Counted from the first letter of the stretch, positions 34,835 through 44,393 are shown. The stretch is DNA of 64,000 bases from Tolypothrix bouteillei VB521301 (GCF_000760695.4 NZ_JHEG04000001.1:6516204-6580203), one strand, 5' to 3'. Made by a program: numbers and translations. The notes: generated by a model not told the origin, from the sequence alone.

Positions 34835-37606
34835 GTGACTAACTTCACCACGACAAGAATAATCTCAAAAGTTACAAGCGCCATTACTGTTGTCGTCGGC
34901 TGTATTGTGCTGATTGGTTGGACACTCGATATTACCCTGCTTAAGAGTGTTTTCCCTGGATTTGTCACTATGAAAGCAAATACAGCGATCGCTTTTTTAT
35001 TGGCTGGAGTCTCGCTGTGGCTGTTTGTGTTGGAAGAACAAAGGAGAAAATATAGCTTTTTTGCTCGTTTAATAGCGATCGCACTCTCACTAATTGGTTG
35101 GCTGACTCTGTGTCAATATATATTTGGGTGGAATTTAAGAATTGACGAACTGCTGTTTAAAGACTTGCCCGAAGCTACAGACACTTCTCATCCCGGAAGA
35201 ATGGGGGCAAACACTGCCCTCAATTTTGTGTTAGTAGGTGCTGCACTGTGGTTGTTGGGGCAAAGGACAAATCGCAGTGATTGCTTAGCTCAAGGTTTAA
35301 GCATAGTTGTTGTCTTAATATCTCTCCAAGTAATAGTGGGCTATATCTATGGAGTGAGAAACTTTTACCATTTAGGCGTTTATACTACCTCAATGGCGTT
35401 ACATACGGCACTAACTTTTGAGGTGCTTTGTGTGGGAGTGTTGTATATTCGTCCGAATACCGGTTTTATGCGGACAATTACTAGTGAATTCAATGGCGGT
35501 GCGATCGCTCGTTTGTGGATACCAACTATTTTGATTCTGCCCCCGATAGTGGGGTGGTTCATTAATGTGGGACAAACGGCTAACAGATATGATGCGGCTT
35601 TTGGCATATCGCTACTTGTCGTTTTACTAGACGCAATTTTTTTAGGATTAATTTGGCAAAATGCCAAGTTTCTTAATAAGTTAGATAGCACCCGTCACAA
35701 AGCAGAAAAGGCGCTGCGAGAGAGCGAAGAAAGCTATCGTTTGCTGGTTGAGAACGTTCCTCAATTAGTTTGGACTAGCCAACCTGATGGCTTTATAGAG
35801 TACTTCAATCAGCGTTGGCTGGACTACACTGGTTTGCAACTTCATCAAACTTTAGGATGGAATTGGCAACAGGTGGTTCATCCTGAAGATTTACCATCAG
35901 CCCTTGAGAGTTGGACAACCGGACTCAGGACAGGAAACCGAGTAGAAGCGCAGTATCGTCTCTTACGTTTTGATGGGGTTTACCGCTGGCATGTAGTACA
36001 AGCTGTACCACTATGCGACAGCAGAGGAAATGTTACTAAGTGGTTTGGAACTTGTACGGATATTGACGATCGCATACAAGCAGAAGTTGCCTTGCGTAAA
36101 AGCGAATCCCGATTGCGGTTCTTTGTGGAATCAGATTCGATCGGCATTATCAGTGCTGATATGCACGGACATCTGAAGGAGGTCAACGATGCATTTTTAA
36201 GCATAATTGGCTATACTCGCAAAGACTTTCTTACAGAAAGGCTGGATTTGAAAGACCTTACACCATCAGAGTTTTTCTCCTTAGATGAAGCAGCGCTAGC
36301 CGAAGCAAGGGTGAAAGGAAACTCTAGCCCTTATGAAAAAGCTTACATCCGAAAGGATGGCACTCGCGTTTCAGTGTTAGTTGGCTGCACTATAGTTGGA
36401 GAACAGCAGGAAGAAGCCATCTCATTTGTTCTCAATATTAGCGAACTCAAGAGAACACAAGCAGCCTTAACAGAAAGCGAAAAACGCTTTCGCCATGTCA
36501 CAGATACTGCTCCGGTGATGGTTTGGATGTCCGGTACAGATAAACTTTGTCACTACTTTAACAAGCCTTGGTTGGATTTTACCGGACGAACAATGGAGAT
36601 GGAATTAGGCAATGCTTGGTTAGAAGGCGTACATCCTGACGATCTTCAGCATTGCTGGGAAACTTATGTGAGTGCATTTGATGCGCGTCTGACTTTCCAA
36701 ATGGAATACCGCCTCAGAAGATTTGATGGGCAATACCGTTGGCTTTTAGATATTGGTGTACCGAGATTTACGCCAGAAGGTGAGTTTTTAGGTTACATCG
36801 GGTCTTGTATAGATATAGAAGACCGCAAACAAGTGGAAGCCCAAATGCGGCAAATCAACGAAACTCTGGAAGAAAGAGTCAAACAACGCACTGCTCAGCT
36901 AGAATCTGCCAATAGGGAGCTTGAATCGTTCTCTTATTCAGTTTCTCATGACTTAAGAGCACCATTGAGGCACATCACCGGATTCGTTGACTTGTTGCAA
37001 AAACGGCTCCTAAGAACATCGCTCGATGAAACGAGTCAACGTTACCTTGACATTATCACCGAAGCTACCAAACAAGCAGGGAAATTGATTGATGATTTGT
37101 TAACTTTTTCCCGTGTGGGGCGTTCTGAAATGCGGTATACCAACGTAGATATGAATTTACTCTTACGGGAGGTACAACGCGATTTATTGCTAGAAACGAA
37201 AAACCGTAAGATTTCTTGGCAAATAGAATCACTACCCCAAGTACATGGTGACCCTTCAATGTTAAGACTAGTTCTCCGTAACTTGTTAGAAAATGCCATT
37301 AAATATAGCAAAACTCGTTCCTTGGCAGAAATTACTGTAGGCAGTACCTCTGAGGAACAAGAAGTGGTATTCTTCGTGCGAGATAACGGTGTTGGTTTTG
37401 ATATGCGATATGTTCACAAATTATTTGGAGTTTTTCAACGCTTGCACAGCGAGCCTCAGTTTGAGGGTACGGGTGTAGGATTGGCAAACGTCCAGCGTAT
37501 CGTCTACCGACACGGTGGGCGTGTCTGGGCTGAAAGTGAAATAGACAAGGTCACAACCTTTTATTTTGCGCTACCAAGGGGGCTTGGAGTAGCGAGTGGA
37601 GAGTAG
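34835..37606 (+). CDS. membrane PAS sensor histidine kinase
   Basis: 923 residues. Residues ~10-285 hold about eight transmembrane helices (a MASE-like sensor). Three PAS/PAC units follow (~295-415, 420-540, 548-665), two of them with the PAS_3-type EYFNQRWLDYTG / HYFNKPWLDFTG wording. A coiled coil leads to the HisKA domain (SYSVSHDLRAPLRHITGF, His about 705) and HATPase (LRNLLENAIKYS, RDNGVGFDM, GTGVGLANVQRIV). The style is that of phytochrome-type kinases, but no GAF/PHY domain is present. GTG start at 34835 behind GAGGTGAAGG. First gene of a three-gene signalling operon; its 3' end lies 10 bases before the response regulator start. Confidence 0.9.
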   Translation: MTNFTTTRIISKVTSAITVVVGCIVLIGWTLDITLLKSVFPGFVTMKANTAIAFLLAGVSLWLFVLEEQRRKYSFFARLIAIALSLIGWLTLCQYIFGWNLRIDELLFKDLPEATDTSHPGRMGANTALNFVLVGAALWLLGQRTNRSDCLAQGLSIVVVLISLQVIVGYIYGVRNFYHLGVYTTSMALHTALTFEVLCVGVLYIRPNTGFMRTITSEFNGGAIARLWIPTILILPPIVGWFINVGQTANRYDAAFGISLLVVLLDAIFLGLIWQNAKFLNKLDSTRHKAEKALRESEESYRLLVENVPQLVWTSQPDGFIEYFNQRWLDYTGLQLHQTLGWNWQQVVHPEDLPSALESWTTGLRTGNRVEAQYRLLRFDGVYRWHVVQAVPLCDSRGNVTKWFGTCTDIDDRIQAEVALRKSESRLRFFVESDSIGIISADMHGHLKEVNDAFLSIIGYTRKDFLTERLDLKDLTPSEFFSLDEAALAEARVKGNSSPYEKAYIRKDGTRVSVLVGCTIVGEQQEEAISFVLNISELKRTQAALTESEKRFRHVTDTAPVMVWMSGTDKLCHYFNKPWLDFTGRTMEMELGNAWLEGVHPDDLQHCWETYVSAFDARLTFQMEYRLRRFDGQYRWLLDIGVPRFTPEGEFLGYIGSCIDIEDRKQVEAQMRQINETLEERVKQRTAQLESANRELESFSYSVSHDLRAPLRHITGFVDLLQKRLLRTSLDETSQRYLDIITEATKQAGKLIDDLLTFSRVGRSEMRYTNVDMNLLLREVQRDLLLETKNRKISWQIESLPQVHGDPSMLRLVLRNLLENAIKYSKTRSLAEITVGSTSEEQEVVFFVRDNGVGFDMRYVHKLFGVFQRLHSEPQFEGTGVGLANVQRIVYRHGGRVWAESEIDKVTTFYFALPRGLGVASGE

Positions 37607-37616
37607 AGAGCGAACA

Positions 37617-38093
37617 ATGGAACTAAAGCGCATTCTCCTAGTAGAAGACAGCATTAACGACGTTGAGTTAATCCTGACTTCACTGGCAGAAAACCATTTG
37701 GGTAATGAAGTTGTTGTTGTCAGAGACGGTGAAGAAGCATTGGATTACTTATACCGCCGTGGCTTGTATCGATTGCGGCGCGAAGGTCATCCTGTTGTGG
37801 TACTATTGGATCTTAAGCTACCAAAAATTGATGGATTAGAAGTTTTGACACAACTCAAAGCCGATCCAGAGTTGCGAGTAGTACCAGTAGTTGTGCTGAC
37901 TTCCTCACGCGAAGAGCAAGATCTAACTCGCTGTTATGAACTAGGCACAAATGCTTACGTTGTTAAGCCTATTGATTTTCACGAATTTGTTGAAGTCATT
38001 AGAGGGTTAGGATTATTTTGGGCAATCATTAATGAGCCGCCTCCAGGTTCCATACCTCCGGCACGCAGTACTCACGGATTTGCAGGAACATAA
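37617..38093 (+). CDS. Rcp1-type single-domain response regulator
   Basis: 158 residues, one receiver domain of the Rcp1 kind found beside phytochrome-like kinases: RILLVEDSINDVELI (acidic pair), VVLLDLKLPKIDG (phosphoacceptor Asp), VVVLTSSREEQD and NAYVVKPIDF (Lys). It has the long insertion RRGLYRLRREGHP typical of this subgroup. No output domain. ATG at 37617; an in-frame GTG at 37596 lies inside the kinase gene and is less likely. It should take phosphate from the upstream kinase and pass it to the next protein. Confidence 0.9.
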   Translation: MELKRILLVEDSINDVELILTSLAENHLGNEVVVVRDGEEALDYLYRRGLYRLRREGHPVVVLLDLKLPKIDGLEVLTQLKADPELRVVPVVVLTSSREEQDLTRCYELGTNAYVVKPIDFHEFVEVIRGLGLFWAIINEPPPGSIPPARSTHGFAGT

Positions 38094-38095
38094 CA

Positions 38096-39841
38096 ATGTC
38101 TGGTCTCAGGTTTCTCTTGCTGGAAGATAGCTTGTTGGATACTGAACTTATCTACGCCGTCTTAACTGAAGGCGGAATTTCTTGTGAATTGGTTCAGGTA
38201 AAGACAGAAGCTGAATTCCAGAAAGCACTTGAAGAAGATAGTTTTGACCTGATTCTTTCAGATTACTCCTTACCTGCATTTGATGGCATTTCAGCTTTGG
38301 AGATGGCACGTCGTTTGGTGCCCGATGTACCTTTCATCTTTGTAACCGCAACAATGGGAGAAGAGGTAGCAATTGAAACTCTCAAAAGCGGTGCAACTGA
38401 CTATGTACTCAAGCAACGGTTGGAACGTGTTGTACCTTCAGTTAGGCGGGCTATGCGAGAAGCTGAAGAACGCCGCGCCCGCAAACAAGCAGAAGCTGAA
38501 TTAAAACAGCAAAAAGAAGAATTGGAAAGGGCAAACCGCATCAAAGATGAGTTTTTGGCAGTACTTTCTCATGAATTGCGATCGCCCCTCAATGCCATTC
38601 TCGGGTGGTCAAAAATTCTGCGAACCCGAGAAATCAATGAAGCAACTCTTGCCCGCGCCCTAGAAACGATTGAGCGCAACGCCAAGCTACAAACTCAACT
38701 TATTGAGGATTTATTGGATGTCTCTCGCATTATTCGCGGTAAATTAACCCTGCGTGCTCAACCCACAAACTTAATTCCCGCAATTGAAGCTGCAATTGAT
38801 ACCATGCGTTTGGCAGCTCAGGCGAAAGCTATCGATCTCAAGTTTTCTATTTTAGATTCAGAATTAGAGAACCAAAGCGAATTTGCAACAAGTAGATCGC
38901 ACAAGACTCAAATTACAGACAGACAACCCCAATCCCTACCCAATGCTTTAACAGAAGAAACGTCTACAGTCACTCTTATCCCACAAGCAACGCAGTGGCA
39001 TGGCAAGTCAAAATTCCTTGTCTTGGGTGACCCCAATCGTTTGCAGCAAATCGTTTGGAATCTCCTCTCCAATGCAATCAAGTTTACAACTCAGGGGGGA
39101 CAGGTGGAAGTCATGCTGGAAAGAGTGGGGGACAAGGGGGACACCCAATCCCCAGGATATGCCCGAATTACAGTCAAGGATACAGGTATAGGTATTCCTT
39201 CTAAGTTTCTACCTTACGTGTTTGATTCTTTTCGGCAAGCAGATGGTTCTACCACTCGCAAACATGGTGGTTTGGGGTTGGGTTTGGCAATTGTGCGTCA
39301 CTTGATAGAACTTCATGGCGGAACTGTAACTGCAAGCAGTCCGGGAGAAGGACAGGGGGCAACATTTACAGTAAAACTGCCAATTCTTGAAGGGAGTAGA
39401 AGTAAAATTCCCCTCTCCCCTACAGATACCCCATGGCTTGTCTCGACAACCCACTCCCTTCCCCTAACAGGAGTGAGAGTTTTAGTCGTTGATGATGAGA
39501 GGGATTCTCGCGATTTTATAGTCTATGCTTTAGAAGACTGTGGTGCGATCGCAGCTGGGGCAACCTCTGCTGATTCAGCATTGGAAATGCTAGCATCTTT
39601 CCATCCAGATGTGCTAGTAAGCGACATTGGTATGCCGGAAACAGACGGTTATAGCTTAATTCGCCAAATTAGAAATCAGCCAAGCGAAAAGGGAGGACAA
39701 ATCCCGGCTATTGCGCTAACAGCTTATGCCGGGGACCGGGATCGGCAAGAAGCGTTAGCTGCGGGTTTCCAAAAACACCTCTCAAAACCAGTTATGCCGG
39801 ATGAACTTGCCAATGTGGTTGCAGAATTAGTTAATGGCTAA
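38096..39841 (+). CDS. hybrid histidine kinase REC-HisKA-HATPase-REC
   Basis: 581 residues, beginning three bases after the preceding stop. N-terminal receiver (~3-120: FLLLEDSLLDTELI, LILSDYSLPAFDG), coiled coil, HisKA (FLAVLSHELRSPLNAILGWS, His about 160), HATPase (VWNLLSNAIKFTTQGG, VKDTGIGIPSKF, GLGLGLAIVRHLIELHGG) and C-terminal receiver (VLVVDDERDSRDFI, LVSDIGMPETDG). Within the HATPase domain, ERVGDKGDTQSPGYARITV carries an insertion from a GGGGACAAGGGGG repeat (39126-39155) in a surface loop. The last codons (AAT GGC TAA) belong to a heptamer array. Confidence 0.9.
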   Translation: MSGLRFLLLEDSLLDTELIYAVLTEGGISCELVQVKTEAEFQKALEEDSFDLILSDYSLPAFDGISALEMARRLVPDVPFIFVTATMGEEVAIETLKSGATDYVLKQRLERVVPSVRRAMREAEERRARKQAEAELKQQKEELERANRIKDEFLAVLSHELRSPLNAILGWSKILRTREINEATLARALETIERNAKLQTQLIEDLLDVSRIIRGKLTLRAQPTNLIPAIEAAIDTMRLAAQAKAIDLKFSILDSELENQSEFATSRSHKTQITDRQPQSLPNALTEETSTVTLIPQATQWHGKSKFLVLGDPNRLQQIVWNLLSNAIKFTTQGGQVEVMLERVGDKGDTQSPGYARITVKDTGIGIPSKFLPYVFDSFRQADGSTTRKHGGLGLGLAIVRHLIELHGGTVTASSPGEGQGATFTVKLPILEGSRSKIPLSPTDTPWLVSTTHSLPLTGVRVLVVDDERDSRDFIVYALEDCGAIAAGATSADSALEMLASFHPDVLVSDIGMPETDGYSLIRQIRNQPSEKGGQIPAIALTAYAGDRDRQEALAAGFQKHLSKPVMPDELANVVAELVNG

Positions 39842-39955
39842 TGGTGAGTCCAGCGCTGCAGGCGGGTTTCCCACGCCCTGGCGGCTGGCGAACCCGAAGG
39901 GCTGATGGCTAATAAAAAATTAACAATTAGCAATTAGCAATTAGCAATTAGCGAT
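39836..39955. repeat. repeat cluster after the hybrid kinase
   Basis: AATGGCTAATGG at the kinase stop; then a dispersed repeat (GCGGGTTTCCCACGCCCTGG, CGGCTGGCGAACCCG at 39862-39896, with CGGGTTT/AACCCG ends); then ATTAGCAATTAGCAATTAGC heptads to 39952. Confidence 0.8.
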
Positions 39956-40006
39956 TCACAATTTTACGTAATACTGGTACAAGAACTATTACAAAGAATA
40001 CACAAA

Positions 40007-41488
40007 ATGGAGATTCGAGGGAGTAATACCCCACTTTTAGAGTGGGTTGGCGACGGTTTAGCGATTGGATTATTTGAAGATGCAGTAGAACTGACAGGGG
40101 AACTAGCCACTTTAGATGAAAAGTTGGCTGGTAGTATCAAAGAATTGATTGCCGAAGAAGAATTTAAAGGCAAACAAGGTAGCAGCTCTTCTATCCGAGT
40201 TGGCAGCCAAAGCCCAGTTCGTAAAGTGATTGTTGTTGGCTTGGGAAAACCCGAAGCTTTAAAACTGGAAACTCTTAGAAGGGCGGCGGCGGCGGCAGCA
40301 AGGACAGCTAAAAAGCAGAAATGCAAAACTTTGGCAATTCATCTGCCAATTTTTAATAATGACAAAGCACAAACCGCTCAAGCGATCGCCGAAGGAGTTC
40401 AACTAGCATTATATCAAGACAATCGCTTTAAATCTGAGCCAGAGGATAAAAGCCCGCAAATTGAACAGGTGGATTTATTGGGGCTTGGAGGACAGGAAGC
40501 GGCTATTACCCGTGCCAATCAAATCGCTTCTGGTGTCTTTTTAGCACGGCAGTTAGTTGCAGCACCAGCTAACTCTGTTACACCAATTACTATGGCAGAA
40601 ACGGCTACACAAATTGCTTCCGAACACGGTTTGCAGCTAGAAATTTTAGAGCAGGAAGACTGTGAAAAGTTGAATATGGGTGCTTTTTTGGGAGTGGCAA
40701 AAGCTTCTGACTTGCCACCTAAATTTATTCACCTCACTTACAAACCAGAAGGTACGCCAAGACGCAAGCTAGCGATTATAGGAAAAGGTTTAACCTTTGA
40801 CTCTGGCGGACTTAACATCAAAGGTGCTGGTAGTGGCATTGAGACCATGAAGATTGACATGGGTGGTGCTGCAGCGACTCTAGGCGCTGCTAAAGCCATC
40901 GGTCAACTCAAGCCAGATGTAGAAGTGCATTTTATTTCTGCTGTCACTGAAAATATGATCAGCGGTCATGCAATGCATCCCGGTGACATCCTCACGGCTT
41001 CCAACGGTAAGACGATAGAGGTAAACAATACCGATGCCGAAGGACGTTTGACTTTAGCAGATGCTTTAGTCTTTGCTGATAAATTAGGCGTGGATGCAAT
41101 TATCGATCTTGCAACCCTTACAGGGGCTTGTGTTGTAGCCTTAGGAGAAGACATTGCCGGTTTATTTACGCCTGATGATGCTTTGGCTACCCAGTTAGAA
41201 AAAGCTTCAGAAGTTTCAGGGGAAAAGATTTGGCGATTGCCAATGGAAGAGAAGTACTTTGAAGGGCTGAAATCCGGTATTGCTGATATGAAAAACACGG
41301 GTCCGCGTGCTGGTGGTTCCATCACTGCTGCTTTATTCCTCAAGCAGTTTGTGAAAGATACAGCTGCTTGGGCACACTTAGATGTAGCAGGTCCCGTTTG
41401 GGCTGACAAAGAAAACGGCTACAACGGACCGGGTGCAACTGGCTTTGGTGTTCGTACTCTCGTTAATTGGGTATTGAGCGAAGTGTAA
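40007..41488 (+). CDS. pepA: leucyl aminopeptidase (M17)
   Basis: 493 residues of the M17 dizinc aminopeptidase family, releasing N-terminal residues from peptides in the cytoplasm. The C-terminal catalytic domain has [16 protein letters not shown] (metal Lys and Asp), [13 protein letters not shown] and the signature [15 protein letters not shown]. The N-terminal macro-like domain spans residues 1-170, with [20 protein letters not shown]. Full length. ATG at 40007. It is followed by a strong hairpin. Confidence 0.93.
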   Translation: MEIRGSNTPLLEWVGDGLAIGLFEDAVELTGELATLDEKLAGSIKELIAEEEFKGKQGSSSSIRVGSQSPVRKVIVVGLGKPEALKLETLRRAAAAAARTAKKQKCKTLAIHLPIFNNDKAQTAQAIAEGVQLALYQDNRFKSEPEDKSPQIEQVDLLGLGGQEAAITRANQIASGVFLARQLVAAPANSVTPITMAETATQIASEHGLQLEILEQEDCEKLNMGAFLGVAKASDLPPKFIHLTYKPEGTPRRKLAIIGKGLTFDSGGLNIKGAGSGIETMKIDMGGAAATLGAAKAIGQLKPDVEVHFISAVTENMISGHAMHPGDILTASNGKTIEVNNTDAEGRLTLADALVFADKLGVDAIIDLATLTGACVVALGEDIAGLFTPDDALATQLEKASEVSGEKIWRLPMEEKYFEGLKSGIADMKNTGPRAGGSITAALFLKQFVKDTAAWAHLDVAGPVWADKENGYNGPGATGFGVRTLVNWVLSEV

Positions 41489-41494
41489 TAGTTT

Positions 41495-41530
41495 CACTCT
41501 TGTGGGGCGGGCGTCTGTCCCACAAGGGTG
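41495..41530 (+). terminator. hairpin after pepA
   Basis: CACTCTTGTGGG and CCCACAAGGGTG, 12-bp arms with one G-T pair and a 12-base loop, seven bases after the pepA stop codon. Confidence 0.7.
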
Positions 41531-41679
41531 TTCCTAAAAAATTACATAATTGGTGGCTGCTATTCTTGTAAGGTGGTTTTGAGAAGACGCCGTGCAGTTT
41601 GGTTTAAGCTTTCTGCTAGCTGTTAGTGTTGCTGCCAATTAATGTAGAGCGGATGATTTTGGGAAAGGAGTCATTAATT

Positions 41680-42165
41680 ATGAAAGGAGGGAGCAAGTAT
41701 CAACCACTTTTTGAATACCTGCAAAACAGCGATCGCACAGAAATCACCCTGACTTTTGCAGAAATTGAGACGTTAATGAGTAACAGTTTACCAGAAACAG
41801 CACGAACCCAACGGCGTTGGTGGGGAAATCGCAGCAAAGGCGCATTACAAGCTTCCGCTTGGATGAACGCAGGATACGTTGTTGGAGAAATTGACTTAGA
41901 AACAGAACGTGTAACGTTTCGCAAGCCTAGTAGTGGCTACAAAGTTCAATCTGTGACAGACACTACAAAGTGGAATAGCGATTCAATTAAAGCATTACGT
42001 TTGAAGATGGGGTTGACACAATCAGAATTGGCTGAGGAATTAGGTGTCCGCCAACAAACCGTTAGCGAGTGGGAAACTGGAATATATGAACCAACTCGTG
42101 CTACATCAAAACACTTGAATCTGGTAGCTGAGAAAGCTGGATTTAAGTACAAAACAGAAAAATGA
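41680..42165 (+). CDS. DUF7662/XRE-type helix-turn-helix protein
   Basis: 161 residues from the ATG at 41680 (a TTG 18 codons upstream is less likely). Residues ~4-85 resemble a DUF7662-type domain (KYQPLFEYLQ, FAEIETLM, LPETARTQRRWWGNRS, QASAWMNAGY). Residues ~100-155 are a Cro/C1-type helix-turn-helix (IKALRLKMGLTQSELAEELG, RQQTVSEWETGIYEP). Proteins of this build are probable DNA-binding regulators of small mobile or toxin-antitoxin-like loci. An operator-like palindrome lies 31 bases after the stop, with no gene behind it. Confidence 0.7.
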   Translation: MKGGSKYQPLFEYLQNSDRTEITLTFAEIETLMSNSLPETARTQRRWWGNRSKGALQASAWMNAGYVVGEIDLETERVTFRKPSSGYKVQSVTDTTKWNSDSIKALRLKMGLTQSELAEELGVRQQTVSEWETGIYEPTRATSKHLNLVAEKAGFKYKTEK

Positions 42166-42185
42166 ACAAATATACTATTAAAGTA

Positions 42186-42215
42186 TTGACAAGATTACAC
42201 GTTAGCGTGTAAATT
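42186..42215 (+). promoter_or_regulatory. promoter with embedded palindromic operator, no gene downstream
   Basis: TTGACA (42186-42191), an 18-base spacer and TAAATT (42210-42215) make a good sigma-70-type promoter. The spacer contains the perfect palindrome TACACG-TTAG-CGTGTA (42196-42211), placed so that a repressor would block RNA polymerase. It is a plausible target of the XRE protein just upstream. No open frame of note follows before the IS element at ~42430. Confidence 0.5.
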
Positions 42216-42430
42216 GATAGAAGCTGATAACAAAGCTTTTGCTTTTTCCATGCAGTAAAAGGTCGTGTTGGCAGCTAACTTGCGTTGAAATCTACGTCGT
42301 ATTATGGTGGGGTATTATCCACCATAGACGATTTTTGTTGAACTTACAGTAGATTGCAAATAAATGAGGTATAGATTGCTGTAAGGGCGCAAGGCATTGC
42401 GCCCCTACCTATCAAAAAGATAGCGGGAGC
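42216..42430. other. spacer with hairpins, upstream of IS element
   Basis: Contains the perfect stem TATGGTGG/CCACCATA (42303-42326) and a CTGTAAGGGCGCAAGGCATTG-type dispersed hairpin (42381-42406) related to those near 18970. No gene. Confidence 0.5.
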
Positions 42431-42497
42431 GTGAGAACCCCTACCTTTTAAGGAGGGGATGAAACGCGACCCGCAGGACTTTAGTCCGACGTTTCTC

Positions 42498-42962
42498 CTA
42501 CTTTCCTCGTTGATTTTCAATATAATTTTTAACTACCTCAGTGCTGACCTGACCTGTTGACGCTACAAAATAAGTCGGAGTCCACAAAGCAGGTAGTTTT
42601 TTTAATTCTGGAAATTCTTTTCTTAAGTGGTGCGATGCTCGACCTTTTACCCATCTAGCAATATCAGCAGGTGACTCATGGGTAGGAGTGTTGACAAAGA
42701 AGTGTACATGGTCGGATTGTATTTCCAGAGCAATCAGTTTCCATCCATGCTCAGTAACGAGTTCAAAGATAATCTCTTGTAATCTGTGCGCTAGATCTCC
42801 TGTTAATACTGGCTTACGGCGTTTTGGAACAAACACAAAATGATAGTTAATAGACGATATGGAGTTTTCAGTCCGTCTGTATTCGTAGTCTTCTTGCAAA
42901 CTTTGCTTATGCCGGGGAACCCGTCCACCGCAAGTTTGCGCTTCTTGAGAAAGTTTTGCCAT
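42498..42962 (-). CDS. tnpA: IS200/IS605 transposase TnpA (Y1 HUH)
   Basis: 154 residues from the ATG at 42962 (a TTG 12 codons upstream is possible). It is a single-tyrosine HUH transposase that cuts and joins single-stranded DNA at the hairpin ends. SSINYHFVFVPKRRKPVL is the conserved N-terminal strand, SDHVHFFVN holds the HUH pair, and VVKNYIENQRG carries the catalytic tyrosine near the C-terminus. The segment before YRRTENSIS is slightly longer than usual. It diverges from tnpB. Confidence 0.9.
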   Translation of the reverse strand: MAKLSQEAQTCGGRVPRHKQSLQEDYEYRRTENSISSINYHFVFVPKRRKPVLTGDLAHRLQEIIFELVTEHGWKLIALEIQSDHVHFFVNTPTHESPADIARWVKGRASHHLRKEFPELKKLPALWTPTYFVASTGQVSTEVVKNYIENQRGK

Positions 42963-43028
42963 TCCTTGAATGTTTGTTGACGCTAGTTGTAGTAGCAATG
43001 ATAATTAACAACAGGAGGTGATGACAAG

Positions 43029-44393
43029 TTGTACAGAACAATACCAATTAAAGCAAGATTTACTGATGAAGAGTTAGCCTTTTGGATTAATCAGTGCGAA
43101 CACGCTAACAGTCTGATTAATTCAGCAATTTATCACACTAAGCAAACTCATTACAGTCGGTTAGAACAACAAGGTGATGCATTCACAACTTACTGGCGCG
43201 CTGACGAATTACGCTACGGGTGGAAGACGTACAAGTGCAGCACGACTTACCCTGAATTAGATAAAGTTCTCAAAGACAGTCCACATTACAAAGCAATGGC
43301 TGCACAGTCAGCGCAGCAAACGCTAAAAACAGTAGGGGAGTCAATCACCAGTTACAACGGATTAGTGAAAAAATATTATCAAGGCGACGTTGATAGACCT
43401 TCGTTGCCAAGATATAGAAAACGTGGTGGTCTTGCTGCTGTCACATTTCCAAGACAAGCACTTACTTACAAAGATGGTTGTTTCAAACCTTCCATCAGTA
43501 AAGAAACAAAACCTCATTTACTAACGGAGATTGCTTTAGCGATACCAGAATTTATTGATTCAGATTGGGTTAAGGAAGTAACAGTACGTCCTTATCTTGG
43601 TGAAGTGTGGATCGATTGGGTGATTGATGATGGTAAACAACCAATTGATGTTAACCCTCACCTTGATTACACCCAAGCTTGGTCATTTGACCACGGTGGT
43701 ACAAACTGGCTAACAGGTGTTTCGACCCGTGGAAAAAGTTTAATTATTGATGGTCGTAAGCTTAAGGCAATGAACCAAGGTTATTCCCGTTTGGTTGCCA
43801 AGTACAAGCAAGGTAAATCAGATTTCTACTGGAATAGCAACCTAGACCGAGTGCAACGCCAGCGCAATAATCAAATGCGTGATGCTGTTAACAAGGCAGC
43901 AAGATTCATTGTTAACCAGTGCCTTAACGATCGCGTTGGGAACCTTGTTGTCGGTTGGAACGATGGTCAAAAAAGTGGTTCCAGTATGGGGAAGCGTGGT
44001 AATCAGAACTTTGTGCTCATTCCCACAGGACGATTGATTGAACGATTAAAGCAACTTTGCCCAGAATACGGAATACAGTTAACAATTACTGAGGAAGCAT
44101 ACACTTCTAAAGCGTCTTACCTAGATGACGATAGCCTCTACAAGCATGGTGAAAAACCCACAGGATGGAAACCGTCAGGTCAAAGGGTAAAGCGCGGATT
44201 GTACAAAACTTTTCAAGGATGGCTAATCAATGCGGATTGCAATGGTGCAGCTAATATAGCCAAAAAAGTAGCCACACAGCTAGGCTTGAACCTGGTCGAG
44301 GTGGGTAGGGGAGCCTTGACACTCCCAAGACGAGTTGATTTGTTTAAGGGATTATCCAAATCATTTCGTATACGTTGCGGAGTGGGTCTATAA
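43029..44393 (+). CDS. tnpB: TnpB-family RNA-guided nuclease, atypical RuvC
   Basis: 454 residues, TTG start at 43029 behind a strong AGGAGGTG. RuvC-I Asp is in AWSFDHGGTNWL (about 220) and the C-terminal Asp in LINADCNGAANI (about 403). At the RuvC-II place the usual Glu is absent: VVGWNDGQKSG (about 311). A Glu pair instead stands in ITEEAYTSKASYLD (about 355), where most TnpBs have the zinc-ribbon CxxC; no CxxC is present in this protein. TnpB uses RNA from the element end to cut the donor-joint DNA. Whether this variant cuts depends on the rearranged Glu. Confidence 0.85.
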   Translation: MYRTIPIKARFTDEELAFWINQCEHANSLINSAIYHTKQTHYSRLEQQGDAFTTYWRADELRYGWKTYKCSTTYPELDKVLKDSPHYKAMAAQSAQQTLKTVGESITSYNGLVKKYYQGDVDRPSLPRYRKRGGLAAVTFPRQALTYKDGCFKPSISKETKPHLLTEIALAIPEFIDSDWVKEVTVRPYLGEVWIDWVIDDGKQPIDVNPHLDYTQAWSFDHGGTNWLTGVSTRGKSLIIDGRKLKAMNQGYSRLVAKYKQGKSDFYWNSNLDRVQRQRNNQMRDAVNKAARFIVNQCLNDRVGNLVVGWNDGQKSGSSMGKRGNQNFVLIPTGRLIERLKQLCPEYGIQLTITEEAYTSKASYLDDDSLYKHGEKPTGWKPSGQRVKRGLYKTFQGWLINADCNGAANIAKKVATQLGLNLVEVGRGALTLPRRVDLFKGLSKSFRIRCGVGL

